In this document: piece by piece, positions 31,785-44,176 of the stretch | Layout of the letters: every line of letters begins with the position of its first letter | Numbering within the stretch: the stretch's first letter is position 1 | From: Heliopora coerulea | Taxonomy: Eukaryota > Cnidaria > Anthozoa > Scleralcyonacea > Helioporidae | DNA length: 64,000 nt | NCBI GenBank assembly: GCA_030142905.1 | Contig: JASJOG010000150.1 | Location: 712,501 to 776,500 of the forward strand | Direction: 5' to 3' | Made by a program: the position numbers and the translations under genes | The notes under the pieces: generated by a model | The model's database searches: none | Told to the model about the DNA's origin: nothing | Seen by the model: only the letters and a program-made list of their open reading frames with translations

Positions 31785-31813
31785 GATTCTCCCAGGTTCA
31801 AACCATTTACTTT

Positions 31814-33206
31814 AAGACTAGCTTTATAATGTTTAGATAATGAAATGCACACAGGCCAGTAATGCCAGTTGTCAGCACTTTATTTTAACATTAAATAATG
31901 AGGATTCTCGTAATCCTTTGGCTAGCCAAAAAAAGGCTCTGAACAATATTTAAAATTCTCATTCAAAATCCTTGCCTATCAGCTGTTCCCGTCGATTGTT
32001 TTGTACAGCAGTTGTGACCATACTTCGACATTTAATGTGACTGAAGCTCATTTGGTCGTATGGCTAAATTAAAAGCAAAGAAACCTGGTTAGTACCGTAG
32101 CTATGGATTTTCAGGGCGGAAAGGGTAGTCTTGGTGAAAAAGTAAGAGCCCAGCTCAATGTCTATTGGGCTCATTTATTCACGGGTCTCCACCTTTAAGA
32201 TATTGATCTGAGCTTTCATTTTTTTTTACTAAAACCTGATTATTGCTATTGCCTCAAGACCACACTTTTTCTAATTATTACTTATTAATTAAATTATAAC
32301 TTATTACTTTTTCTAATTATTTTTCTAAGCTAATTTATACTCATCTACATGTAGCTAGATATCAAGAATCATTTCCGCATCTTTTTACGGTAGCTATCTT
32401 GGAGAATTATTACAGTTTGCGGTATATCTGACGTTAAAAAATAGTTTTTACACCGAAAGTAGCGTTCGGTTAATTCCAACTGCCGTGAACTGGCAGCTGC
32501 TATTTTGTAATAGTCCTTGGTAATAATACAATTTTTCGCCTACCTTGACTGAAATTGCCACTTGTAAGCTAAGCTACCAATATACTGTTATTTAAGAATG
32601 TTTTTGTCACTCTGATGTTTGCTGGTTGCAACGAAATTTCATTTAATAAATTATTCAACCAATTTGATCATGGCTTTGTTTCGTGTTTTGTGCTGGGCAC
32701 TTGTTTTTACTTTACACTTGTTAATACATTTTTGTTATTATTTAGAGGATCTGATCACTTAAATACTTGTGACATTTTTCAACCAATTGTATGACAAAGT
32801 AAGAAAAATGAGGCTGACATTTTACGGAAAAGAACTCAATTATGTTGCACAATGCACACAACCGACAACTTTCACTCAAAACTTAAGCCTCTTCCTTCTT
32901 TAGGAAGTTCCCACTTTGCACACTTAATTAATAGGTTGCTACATCAGTAATTTTGTTCTATCAAGTGAGAAAATGTAACCGGCGATTTGCATAACGACGT
33001 AATGTCACAACCAGAATGCTTCGAGAGTCTTCCCTTGTAAAGAAAATATTGTCAACTAACTTTTGATTCTCTGGAATGAATAAGGATTTCATGAACAGCA
33101 AATACTGGCAAAGCATTCTAGTTGTCATGGTAACATACCATCATTTTGGAAATGGCCTGTTGCCATCAAGTAACCTTGGTCTCATGCAACATGACGTGTA
33201 ACTTAC
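31814..33206. other. No gene or repeat recognised
   Basis: AT-rich stretch. Further 3' exons of the unknown minus-strand gene may lie here, but I could not identify any by protein similarity. Confidence 0.4.
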
Positions 33207-36200
33207 AGAAAGCAGTGTTTGAACTTTATGAACTAGAAGGAGTGCCACTGCTACACCAAGGAAATGAAGATCTCTGACAGACGAACCTGCAATATTTGTA
33301 AGAAAGAAATAGTTAATTTACATATATACGATTGCATAAAAATAGGTATGCAAAGTATGTGTCATTGAGCAGACATACAAATCTCTTAGGTGCATTTTCT
33401 ATCAATCGGAACCAAAAGTCGAGAATCATATAGCACTTTTCACCATGCAATTTTATCCCATATTTAGAAGAACTACTCCATGCGTTAGCTTTGAAATTTA
33501 GGCACTTGTAAAGGGTAATTCCGTTGGTTGCGAAGTTACTCAGCCTTTGTACCGTGTGTGATCTCATGTTCTTGAGTAACTTTCGAGTCCAACTTGTAGA
33601 AGAACAAAACGAGACCTGAAATTTATGATGACCACAATTACCGAGGAAAACATATTGAAACGAAATATCGCTAAACAAAACCAAAGGTAATGGACAAGAT
33701 TTTGGGCAGCTATGAAATTGCTCAATCAGAACAGTTCAAATCAGGATTGATCAAAATTGCGGTTGTGTTTTTTCCAGCTTTAAATCTGTGATCGATCAGT
33801 GTCACGCACGGAATAGCCAGAGGTCTGGGACCAAATAGGCGGAAGAAAACCGCCAGAAGCCAGCTTCTAATGAAACCCTGGTAAGAGGCTGTATTATGTT
33901 CTGATAACTATAAATCCCTTGTTTTTATACAAAGATGGTATTATGAGAGATGTCATAGTAGCAAATAATGTAGGGTTTTTAATATCTGATATATCTGTAA
34001 CACTGCACTCTATATAAATGATATTGACGAGGGATTTGTGGTAACTCACGTAGACGTCTTCGATTATAACTATAGCCAGACCATTTTAGAAGCTTGGCCT
34101 ATACGAAATTGTTTTCGCCAGTCAAATTGTCAAAAGAAGCTTTGTTGTTACCACTCCATTTCTCAAACTTTTCAAAAAACAGGACATTGAAATATATTTG
34201 AAATATTACCATTGATCAGTTTTGTTTGTCCATAGCTCAAAAAGTGGGTTTACAAGATGTTAATCTTTGGAGCAACTGCTTTTTCCTTATTTCTGTGTTG
34301 ATCAGGCTATTTAACTGAGACTCTACCATCCTCCTCCGCGTCCTAGAAAACTCAAGGATGCGTGATATACAGTAATCACATCTCTGTACTCTCGTCTCAG
34401 TTTTTCAGACGTAAAAGAATTATGGAGTGACATGATTCCAGCTGAAACTCGTGTATGTATGCATGTAACGTATGCAGGAAACAAAGCAACAACTCGATGG
34501 TTGACAATTTCGATACGAACAAGGTGCAAACGTCCTACTAAATGATAAAGCACCACATGATAAAGGACAACACGCACTCGCTTTGGTTAAAAAATACACA
34601 GTTCAAAGATATTCAAACATATTAAGTTTCATTGAATAACCCAACAGAAACAGAGAATAAATCTTTTACGTGTTCCTGGAGTAACTTATTTGTAATTTCT
34701 TAAACGATATCAGATATTCAGGCGACATAAGTTAACCACCAGAAAGTTACGCCCCGCGGTCTTTTCGAGCTGCGTTGGCGATGATATGGAAAATCGGAAA
34801 GATAATGAATGAGTGTTTTGCGAATCACAAAATGTGCATGTTATGCGGGTTTGATACGAACGTGCAATCGACGCTCCGGAGGGACAGCTACAAGGACTGC
34901 GTGTTGAATATTAATGCAAAGGTTGTCACATACAGAAGCTGATCGAAAATTTGAAGAGTGACGGGTCAGCAGAAACATATGTCGGTGCAAAATCATCGCA
35001 AGTTTAATGAGATGATTCTTTATGTTGATCAAGCTATTTAACAGACTCTGCCATCCTTCTAAGCATCCTAGCACTCAACGACGCTTGATATAATCACATC
35101 TCTACACTCTCGTCTCAGTTTTTCGGTTCACCGCTCGCCATATTCAAGAAGTCATTGAGCTTCTTCGCAAGTGACTGAAAACCAGAAAGTACGCGGCCAG
35201 GTGACCACTGACCAAAGTAAACGAGTGCTCGCAGCCAGCAATTAAGTTCGAGTTAAGTCGAACTTAACATGAATTAGGTTCGGCACATGATAAGCTCGAC
35301 GTTTGAACTAAGCCTAAATCTTGAGTTGACAGGTGTGACACTCAGCCAAGCAATTATGGTTATTCCATCAACCAGGTGAAAACAGTGCGCTTGTTTTATC
35401 CACAGTAGTCTCATCCTACTGACTTTTAAATACATTCGGACCACACTAATACCATCCCAGTGGCACAGTAGATAGTGGCCCCCCGGTGGATACTGTCCTC
35501 TAGGACATTATTCACCAGCGGACGGTGACCCCTTTAATAAGATTGGCACGGATAGTGTCCCCCATGTGAAAGTGAAAGACAAAAGCAAAGACTTTCCTGA
35601 CTAACAACTCAGTAGCTGATGGTTGCTTTCGTGACCTTTGCTTTTCTTGTTGCCTAATAAAACCTTTGGAAGTTGCTTGGACTTTAGTGACCCCGTTTCC
35701 AACTGTTAATTTGATGACTCATACCTGTTATTGTCAAAAATCAAACACGGAAAATGTGCTTTATTGATGAAACCCTTGGGAGTTGTTTGGATGTTTGAAA
35801 CCCCGTGGCCCGTTGTTGTTTCGTTGACTCATATCTGTTATTGTCAAAATCGAACAACGAAATTGCGCTGGGATTGGTCTTTATGAATTATGAATTATAC
35901 GAAATTGATCGCTTAAACTGGGCGGTTCATTTCATATTTTCTAACAAAGTACGTAAAAACTGAAAGCTACCGCACTAGTTCTGAATTTTTGGAGAACAGA
36001 ATCTGCAAGTGGTGACACTATACGCTCAGCAGATAATGCCCGGCGAAACAGTACAAGCAAGCGTATGGTGTCCGGATAGACACTTTTTGCGGGGAACACT
36101 ATCCGCAGGGACACCGGCAAGGGTTAGCTTAAGGAAAATTTTAAGGAACCAATTTCAACATTAGCCTAAAATCCGATCTTCCATACGACCAAGCAAAAGG

Positions 36201-39200
36201 TGCATTTATAGGTGCATCAGGATATTCAATTTAGTTGGGGTTTTTCTACAAAAAAATTCCCCAAAAGAGTAAAAAACGTAACTTTTGAACTTTCCATTTT
36301 GTATTTAGAACTTCACATTTTGTAAAATGGGACACCTCAAGAAGACTCCTTCATTCCTGATTTGTGCTGAGTTGTCGTGAAGGTCCATGAGTATTGTATT
36401 TGGTTCTAGATTCTGAATTCTCAAAACATTCCTCTATTAAGCCACCAAAACTATTTGGTGTTTCAGTATTATTGTGTTTACGATCCTCAAATTGCCTGAG
36501 AGTCTATAGTATATAAAGATTATGAACTACATTGATCAAAAAAATATTTTATGCACAAGAATTTACCTGTGATATGTCTCCAGAGCAATTTAAGCTGAGA
36601 AAAAAACCACCTTTGCCATGACGACCAAGTGCTGTTAAGAATGCTGGAGCAACAGCATGATAAAATGTGCAGAACTGTGGATACTAAAAAATTAATTAAA
36701 AAACTGTAATGAGTGTTTTTGTTAATTTGCACAGCCTTTGGGAGAACATGTTATATGGATTTAGTCTACAACTTATTCAAATTCCTCAGAGGAATACTCA
36801 TTAAATTTTGAACATTTCTTAACATTTTACTTGTCATAAACCATAAGGACACAAGCAAGATTGTATGCTGTATGTTTTTCAAATCTTTTTTCTAAGGAAC
36901 ACTTTTCACCAAAGTTAAGTTAAAAACAAATCAATGATTGAGTTTATCAATTTAACACACTCTAAAAATATTAAATATTGGAATTCAATATGTTTTTGTA
37001 TTAACAAATTGTAGAACATAAGATGACAAGTAAAATGGTTGGAATAAAGACATAAGAATGGTTGAAAGCAGTTTGACTGAACAAACAATGACAATTTTTG
37101 CTTAGAGATACTGTAAATACAATTGGTGATAAAATTGACTTCAGTTGTAAAAAAATAACCTAATTAAAAATCTGAAACAGCAGAAAACATGCTGGACAGA
37201 CTTGCTTTTGCATAACTTTTGCAACAAATACCATTACCAAAGAATCAGATATTATTCCTACTAATATTTGCAATGGTTACTTATTTACTTCTGTTCAAGG
37301 CAGGAAATCAGTAATATAAATAACTAACAAATGACCTCATCTTACATTTTTGCACAAATATGCCTGGTGTAGACCTTATCACATGGCGTATCCCACGCTG
37401 AACTGAGAGTAGAAATTTTCTAACTGAAGAAGGTTCATGTTTTTCAATAAGTCCAGCCATAATACCAGCCAACCTAACAGGCAAGAGTAGTGAAGTGTTA
37501 TGATCATAGCTAAAATAAATGTTTGATAATTATAGATGTTAAGATTGGCAGGCACCTGTACTCAATGTGCTCAGTTTGTATAATGGTTTTCAAGTAGACT
37601 TTGTTTTAAAATCTCAACAGTTTTATTGAGAAGCAGTTAAAAATTATTTAAATAATTTTTTGAATCACTGGGACAGATTTAAGCAACAACTATTTATGTT
37701 GTTTGAAGCTTTGCATGGTGAAGTTGCACTTTTATTAATAGTTGAGATTATGGGTTAGGTACATGATATGTTACTGTTTTTATTAAAAGTGAACTTTGTG
37801 GGTTACATTATGAGTTATTTATTTATCTGAGCTTTTGGTCCATGAACTTGGGCTGTACTGTAGTACATTGTGCATGCAGGTTTTGAATTAATTATTGAAA
37901 AACAGTTCATGATTTTTGCAGAACCTAAAGTTTTATTACAAAGATTATATCACCATCCTGATAACAATAGACTTAAAGGGTTTTGTTACATGTTTCAACT
38001 TAGCAGTGATAAAAGAGGTAATGAACAGAGTTTCAAATACGTTGAGGACATTTCTGCATTTACATGAAATGTTATGATTGGTGAAACCTTTTTCCATGCA
38101 TTGAATCAAAATCAAATTCAAATCATTTTGCTACTTCATTACAGAATTTATACTCACTTCCTTTGGCACATCTATGGGTCTGAATAATTTAATGAAATAA
38201 GTTCTTATATCAGACAAATTTGATGGTGTCAACATTAATTCCACAAAGAAATATGGTGAATTCCCAATATGAATACATTCAGTAAACAATCGCATCTTGC
38301 TAGCAAAATATATCAACACTCACAAAATTTCCTTGAAGATTCAAGACTGATGCAGTACGCCTGCCACATCAGAAAATTACAATTCATGATTTTACTCAAA
38401 TTTTCAAAAATTCTGATTGTGAAAGTCATAATTTGATTTGTGAATCACGAATCACGAATCATTATTTCAAACCCAAGAATCTCCTATTCTATTTCAGAAC
38501 AATGTTTACAGTGTATTCAATAGTTCTTGTCTGGGTTACTCTCACTTTAACAAGGGAATGAAAATACATCTAATTTATACAAACTGTCAGAGTCTTGTAA
38601 CTCCCTTAAAATAGCTACATGACATCCAAGAGGGTTCCAAACATCCAGTCAAGAAATACTGTCAAATTAAAACTGTATCAGCAGTTTATAAAATATCATG
38701 CCATGCAATACAACTGAGGAACATCAATAGCCATAATTTACTTAAGTTTGTTGAATTTTATAAGCTGTCTGTACCTCATACCATTTGTGAATTACAACTT
38801 TTTGGCTACATACTTTTCATTATTTCTAACCAGATTTTCATTAATTCACTGCTACACTTTTGTCACTATTTGGGATCTGCTTGTATTTTTTTTCATCCAA
38901 GGCTGGCATGGATGATTTGTATAATTGTAATTAACTTATTAAGGTGCAGACCCCTCACTCTGAGGAAGGAAATTATCTGGTGTTAGCCAAAGAAACATTC
39001 TAAGGTGCATCCTTACCCCTTACTGGGTACAGTCAAATACACTTACTGTCGAACCTCCATTAAGCAGCCACCCTCATAGAATGACAACGTGGCCACTTAA
39101 TAGAGGGATGCCAAGAGTTGAAAATGGGTGCATCGGAAGTCAGTAATTTTAATCAATTTACAAGTCATTAACAAGAACAGACAGTTTCTAAAATGAACAA

Positions 39201-42023
39201 CCAACTCTGGAAAAGCAGTAATCAAGGGCAAGTGATTCAACAGAGGTGGTGCATATGGTTTGGAAGTTCCTTGAGAATATCATTTCATAGGAGGATGCTT
39301 TTTCGATAAGTTGGCTGAAACAAAAGCTACAGAATGAGGGATATGATGTTGGTTAAAGTAGAACGAAAACACTAATATTTAATAATAGTGTGTAATGAAC
39401 AGATGTATTATTAAGTGACATGAATGTTTATCTCATATCACAAATTGTTTTTTCGTTAATCTTTGTCTTCGTGCTGTTGTGATACTTCAGACTGACTGTT
39501 TAATAGAGATGATAGGTAATGCTAAACGTTGTTTGGGACCACTCAAAGGTGGCCATAGCCACTTAATGGAGGTGGCTGTTTAATAGAGGTGCAATTTTTA
39601 GTAAATTATAGCTAATATTTTTGGGACTTCAGCCCATGGTTGTTTAATAGAGGGCGGCAGCTTAATAGAGGGCCACTTAATGGAGGTTCGACTGTAGTTA
39701 AAATTAACCCCTGGTAAGTGCACCTGCCAAATGCAACTAGTGACTGCTTTAATACCATTCCACAGAAAACTGTCTACCATTCTAAAATAACATTATCACT
39801 ATTATTTTAAGCAAATTGTGCAAAACAAGCAAGAGTATAACCACATGCAAATAATAAAGGAAATGTGAAAGCAGCATTTGAGTTTCACAAAGTTTATGCA
39901 GTTCCAGTCTTCTATTTGCAGTGTCTATTGATCTAAATATCAACTTTCTAGTTTTTAGTTAACAAGCACATACTGGTGCACATACTCAACTTCTGAAAAG
40001 CTAACACTAGTCTGGCAGCTCATGTTTTTTTACATTTTTTTCAAGCCTCACAACATCCCATGTGTTTGGATCACAGTATTCAAATATGGGAATCCATTTG
40101 GTATTTCTTAAATGACATTATCACAATGTGTCTTAACTAAACAACCATCCATCATTAAAGACCAGTCTTGCATGGAAATAGGGGAGGATCTCAAACTCCA
40201 GTTCTACTGTACTAGTACCAGAGCAGTAACATAGTGTTCAAAAGGTTAATTTTTTCATGCACACCTAAGTTATATCATATATACAAGTGGGTCTTGTTAT
40301 CCACACATTAAATCCATCATGAGATCATACATGTAGTTTGTGCAAAACAAAAATTAACATGGAAGGAGCACAGTCACGGTTGCACATGTCACAGCCAATT
40401 TAAATGTACTGTACCACTGTTACACAATTGCTTGCTCAGGTGTATATCTTTCAGCTGCAGAAGTGTTCAGGATATGTTGCAGCAGATGCAATTGAACAAT
40501 AAGCTGAAATTGTGTCCCAAAAGATAATCACATATCCCAGGGAGTAGAATCCTATGCAATAGTATACACATTCTCTAATCAAAAACTTTGTCAGAAAAAA
40601 TTACATATTTTCTTTTGACATTAATTAAAAATCAAATTACTGTGTAAAATATAAAAGGTATTGCTTATAGTATATATTTTCAAAGTGTTTTTATCATTTC
40701 ACTTTGAAAAGACACACTTTACAAAATGAAAAATGCAACAATTTTGAGAGTCATCATTACCTGCCAGCAAAATCTACTGCCAGTCTTTGATCATGACTGT
40801 TGTTAAAACCTTGGACTAGAAGGCGAGCAAAGACGCGACCTTGTCTAGAAAACATACAAAGGAGGAAATGATGTCACTTTCTTCAGGCAAAATCATGATA
40901 TACCGCACATCACGCTACACAGGAGTAGCCAAGAATCAAGTTACTTAAAAGTAAAACACACATTTAAAACGAACAAGGGACAGTCTTTGATCAAAGTTTC
41001 TGTTTGCTCTACGAGTGAGTAGCATACGGATAAATTATGAAACTAAAACCAAGCTACACGAAACTTCGACTACACGCGGAACACACTGGAGCAACACTGA
41101 TCACAGTGCATTGATTCCCAACATTAACCTGTCATGTATCTACCTTTCTCGAAACGACAACAATAGGGTGTTTGCCAGTTTTTGGTGAAAAGCTATCGCA
41201 TAGATGTAACTTAAGATGAAGACGTACATTCACGCAACAAGTCCATCGATAGCTGTTTTGCTATTGTGTTGTCCTTAGCAAATTGAATACGTAAAGTAAC
41301 ATGTGGAGACAAGACTGACGGCGATATAGGTTAGTCTCAGAATTACCACTATAAATAAAACCACGTCAGAAGCTCTTCCACATGATTAAGAAGATATCAG
41401 GCTTACATGAAAATATAATGTATATGCCGAGCTTGTCTGGAAGTCTTCACAGGTAATTGTGTTTCCCCAGATGGTCGAGTGATAGGTTCCCAACGAAAAG
41501 CTCGAAAGTTTCCTCCAGCTTGTGGAGAGATTTTAGTCTCATCAAAATATTGTTCTAACGGTAAAGCTTGAGAGTCGTCTAATTTATCAGCCCAGTAATT
41601 GTTAAAGTAACCTGCTGCAGCAGAACTGTTTTCAAACAGTTTGTAAAGGGTGTCAATGCGACTGACATATCGATCTCCTTCCCCGTAATCTGCAGTACTT
41701 TGCCATACTGCTCGTCCACACTGTACTCCACCAAATCGTTTAAAGTTGTCGTCCTTTGAAGTGCAATGCTTCTCACATTCAGACTTAGATTTTGTCCAAC
41801 GTCGACTTCGTAATTGAAGACCTTGCCCCAAAGGAAAGTACTTGGGAGAAAGGAAAATGTCAGCCAACGATGGGGAAGCAACATCCACGAAAATTATCAA
41901 CGCTGACATAGTTAATGCCACAGCCAAAGATACACACACAATAACCAACTGGATACTTGGCACGGGAAGAAAATTGCTCTTCGTCGACGTCGGCGTAACA
42001 ACAGTGTTTCTTTTTGTATTCAT
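33207..42023 (-). CDS. Unrecognised single-pass membrane glycoprotein gene, partial, at least 5 exons
   Basis: I do not recognise the family. Phase-consistent exons are 41407-42023, 40761-40844, 37346-37509, 36567-36683 and 33207-33286, with proper AG/GT borders; the gene continues left of 33.2 kb. Exon 1 starts MNTKRNTVVTPTSTKSNF and has a hydrophobic segment at about residues 26-48 (VIVCVSLAVALTMSALIIFV) with no cleavable-signal look, suggesting a type II anchor. A Cys-containing presumed lumenal stretch follows. Exons 2 and 4 join as LAVDFAG then SYDHNTSLLLPVRLAGIMAG, with NNS and NTS glycosylation sequons. Exon 6 has a second hydrophobic stretch (HFLGVAVALLLVHKVQTLLS). Exon 5 reads well in two frames; splice phase decides for the less protein-like one, so the 3' part is less sure. 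Confidence 0.6.
34303..35127. repeat. Direct repeat pair, about 105 bp, 722 bp apart
   Basis: 34303-34410 and 35025-35127 share GCTATTTAAC, CTCTACCATCCT/CTCTGCCATCCT, AATCACATCTCT and ACTCTCGTCTCAGTTTTTC in the same order with substitutions. Confidence 0.7.
35646..35868. repeat. Two-copy tandem repeat, about 109-bp period
   Basis: GACTCATACCTGTTATTGTC at 35715 recurs as GACTCATATCTGTTATTGTC at 35825, with AAACC-TTGG-AGTTG-TTGGA words in step before each. Confidence 0.7.
38158..38299 (-). CDS. Possible extra or alternative exon of the unknown membrane-protein gene
   Basis: Acceptor TTTTGCTAG and donor GAA|GTGAGT bound an open stretch encoding MRLFTECIHIGNSPYFFVEL and then SDIRTYFIKLFRPIDVPKE. 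Its entry phase fits exon 2 of the flanking gene, but its exit phase (0) does not fit the exon at 37346-37509, which needs phase 2. Either an unseen small exon lies between them, or this is an alternative terminal exon. Confidence 0.4.
38939..39028 (-). repeat. Dispersed hairpin repeat copy
   Basis: Reverse-oriented member of the 10.6 kb family: AATTATCTGGTGTTAGCCAA and ACCCCTTACTGGGTAC at its end. Confidence 0.5.
39056..39694. mobile_element. Tigger/pogo-like non-autonomous element
   Basis: Left end CTGTCGAACCTCCATTAAGC; right end reversed CAGTCGAACCTCCATTAAGT. TA flanks both ends (39054-39055 and 39695-39696). Repeated GCCACTTAATAGAGGG-type words lie inside both ends, giving long sub-terminal repeats. 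639 bp, no transposase. Different inverted repeat from the 23.0 kb element. Confidence 0.8.
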
Positions 42024-43080
42024 GTCTGTTTAGTGCTTGAATGAGAAACGAGCTTCACTTCCAGTTTTACCCACTAATGTCTTCCTGGAACAACAACTAA
42101 CCACTGAGAGATACCACGGAATTCAAGCAAACAGTTCAACCAACGTACAACAATATACCACACGACCGTCTACACGTCTCTGTTCGGTCTATCGCTACCG
42201 CTTTTCATTTATTTTCCTACGAATGAACGTGGCCAGTAGGCAGCCAGTTGAATGTTTTTAATGTTTTAATCAGTCATACATTAACGCCATAATCTTTAGC
42301 GTTCTTACATAAATAATGTCGTCTGATATTGTCTATTGTTTCTGAACGAAATGAGCGATCTTATTGGTTGATATCAACGGAACTGTAATTAAATGCGGAA
42401 GCAATAAAGACTTGTAGTAAACTCATCCGCTCACAGCTGTTTCCTTTTAGGCAAATTTTGCCGCAGCAGATGGTTAGGTCGGCCCTTAAAAATCCTTACA
42501 ATTGGTGAGCAAAGTTAAAATTCTGAAATTGTATCCTATAGTTCTCAACTTTTTGCTTCAAATTGCATAAGCTAAGGTCGAGTCTTTTGAGAGGTTAATT
42601 ACTTGATTAGGTTCACCGTAAAGTTCTTACACATGCGAAATGTGAGAAAGAAAAAGTCCTGTCGCTTTATTCATATTAAAAGCAGGCACTTAATTCGTCA
42701 GAATATGTACCTGCAAAGCAATCAACTCCTTCCACCCATCAGTCTATTTTTCTCTAACTTGTGATGTTTTCTAAAATTCGCGAGACACAACGGTTTCAAT
42801 GAACGTCGGGGGAGTTTTGCTGACTGGTAACGCAAATTTTCCTAAAGTGAAGCTGACAGTACTAAGTGTCCGAACCTGGGTGCGAAGAATCCCTATGATA
42901 CATGTTTTGAACAAATTACATAATGATTAAGCTAAAATTTTAGCAAATAACAATTATTGAGAACATTTGGTGGAGGACTACATGTAACTCAGTTGCTCTT
43001 AGGCCGGTACACTTTTGTCGTGATTTCACTCTAATCTGAGGGGAAATTCTTCTGAATTTCTTATACAGTCACACGGTTAG
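42024..43080. other. Upstream region of the unknown membrane-protein gene, no other gene seen
   Basis: Likely promoter and 5' UTR just right of 42023; no clear core element. Nothing else recognised. Confidence 0.4.
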
Positions 43081-43084
43081 AGGG

Positions 43085-43200
43085 GCTAATCCCCTCGCCT
43101 ACCGAGCAAAGCGTGGTGCGAGGGTATCAATCTCGACGTGCGTGGAGTCCATTTACTCGCGTGATTGCTAGGGAGGAAAAATTTCGCAGTGTCTATGTTT
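43085..43200. repeat. Dispersed repeat, copy 2
   Basis: Diverged counterpart of 18340-18455, better seen at TGCGAGGGTATCAATC and GAGTCCATTTACTCGCG. Confidence 0.5.
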
Positions 43201-43337
43201 ATTTTGAGTAAATGATAACGTTTATTTTGAGATTATATAAACAACTATAAAAGTAAAATTTACATAAATCTAGCTGTAATAGACAGTATAACATAACACA
43301 AACCCTATTCAACCCACTATTCACCTACTTTTGGCTC

Positions 43338-43343
<6 letters not shown>

Positions 43344-43372
<29 letters not shown>
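43344..43372. repeat. TA microsatellite
   Basis: Pure TA run about 25 bp left of the hammerhead palindrome. Confidence 0.9.
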
Positions 43373-43445
43373 TCGCTACATATATATGTATATAGATATA
43401 AGAGAAGTGAGAGACAAAACTCGGATTACTTCATAGAACTTTTTA

Positions 43446-43501
43446 ATCACGACAAATTTGTTTCGTATGGCAAGCTAAGTTTGCCACACTCGTCAGGTGA
43501 T
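43446..43501 (-). ncRNA. Hammerhead ribozyme (type I-like), minus strand
   Basis: Mirror of the plus-strand motif at 43533-43588, with the same core, stems and GTC cleavage triplet. Confidence 0.75.
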
Positions 43502-43532
43502 AATCGCGTTTTATCGTGTTTAATACGCGATT

Positions 43533-43588
43533 ATCACCTGACGAGTGTGGCAAACTTAGCTTGCCATACGAAACAAATTTGTCGTGAT
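43533..43588 (+). ncRNA. Hammerhead ribozyme (type I-like), plus strand
   Basis: Stem I ATCAC (43533-43537) pairs with GTGAT (43584-43588). Core CTGACGA is at 43538-43544 with no extra base. Stem II GTGTGGCAA/TTGCCATAC is 9 bp with one G-T wobble. GAAA is followed by a self-complementary ACAAATTTGT and C at the cleavage position. Every invariant core base is present. Stem III can be a hairpin with almost no loop or, more easily, an intermolecular helix. Confidence 0.75.
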
Positions 43589-43904
43589 TAAAAAGTTCTA
43601 TGAAGTAATCCGAGTTTTGTCTCTCGTTTCTCTTATATTTTGCTCTACTTCGGTATCGAGCACTCCGCCTGTATATGGTTTCACTCAAGATATATTTGTC
43701 TATATTTGTCTATGTATATAAGTATGTATCCAAGAATTCTGGTCACTCAAGTGTACCGTGTGCAAACTTGGGGACTGCTAAGGTTAGGGGCAGGCCCCCT
43801 AAACATTGATAAATTAAATATAGAAAACATATGTATATTAGATATTATATATATATATATATATATGTAATATTTAAAAACCGAGCTGGAGTGCTTTATC
43901 GGCA

Positions 43905-43975
43905 TTTAAAACACGAGGCGATAACCGAGTGTTTTAGACCCGATAAAGCACGTACTGCGAGTTTTTTAAATGTCT
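43905..43975. repeat. Inverted repeat around a TTTAAAACAC core
   Basis: GTGCTTTATCGG (about 43911) is mirrored by CCGATAAAGCAC (43939-43950), with TAAAACAC/GTGTTTTA inside. Looks like the end or whole of a small MITE. Confidence 0.6.
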
Positions 43976-44176
43976 TATGAAATTCACCACCTAATACGCT
44001 AATTCGCGGAAAAAAGTTTGGAAATTTATCTTTGCAAGCCGAAAAAATTGAACTTCTTCTTCATGTGTAAAGGCACATGTATCTTTATCACATATATAGA
44101 TCCGACACGGTTATGATTTTCTATTGTATTGTCCTCATGAATTTTTAATGAATTTTATAAATATATATGAAACATC

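Larger units (their letters stand above)
43397..43637. repeat. Near-perfect palindrome, about 113-bp arms, 15-bp spacer, two hammerheads
   Basis: Arms 43397-43509 and 43525-43637 mirror each other (positions sum to 87034) with only two mismatched positions seen near the outer end (AGTGAGAG against AACGAGAG). Each arm carries one complete hammerhead. The open frames on both strands across it are by-products of the palindrome. Confidence 0.9.

Noticed and set aside
43331..43688. Identical peptides (SDYFIELFNHDKFVSYGK) on both strands
   Set aside because: A palindrome encodes the same peptide on both strands; no start, splice or domain support.
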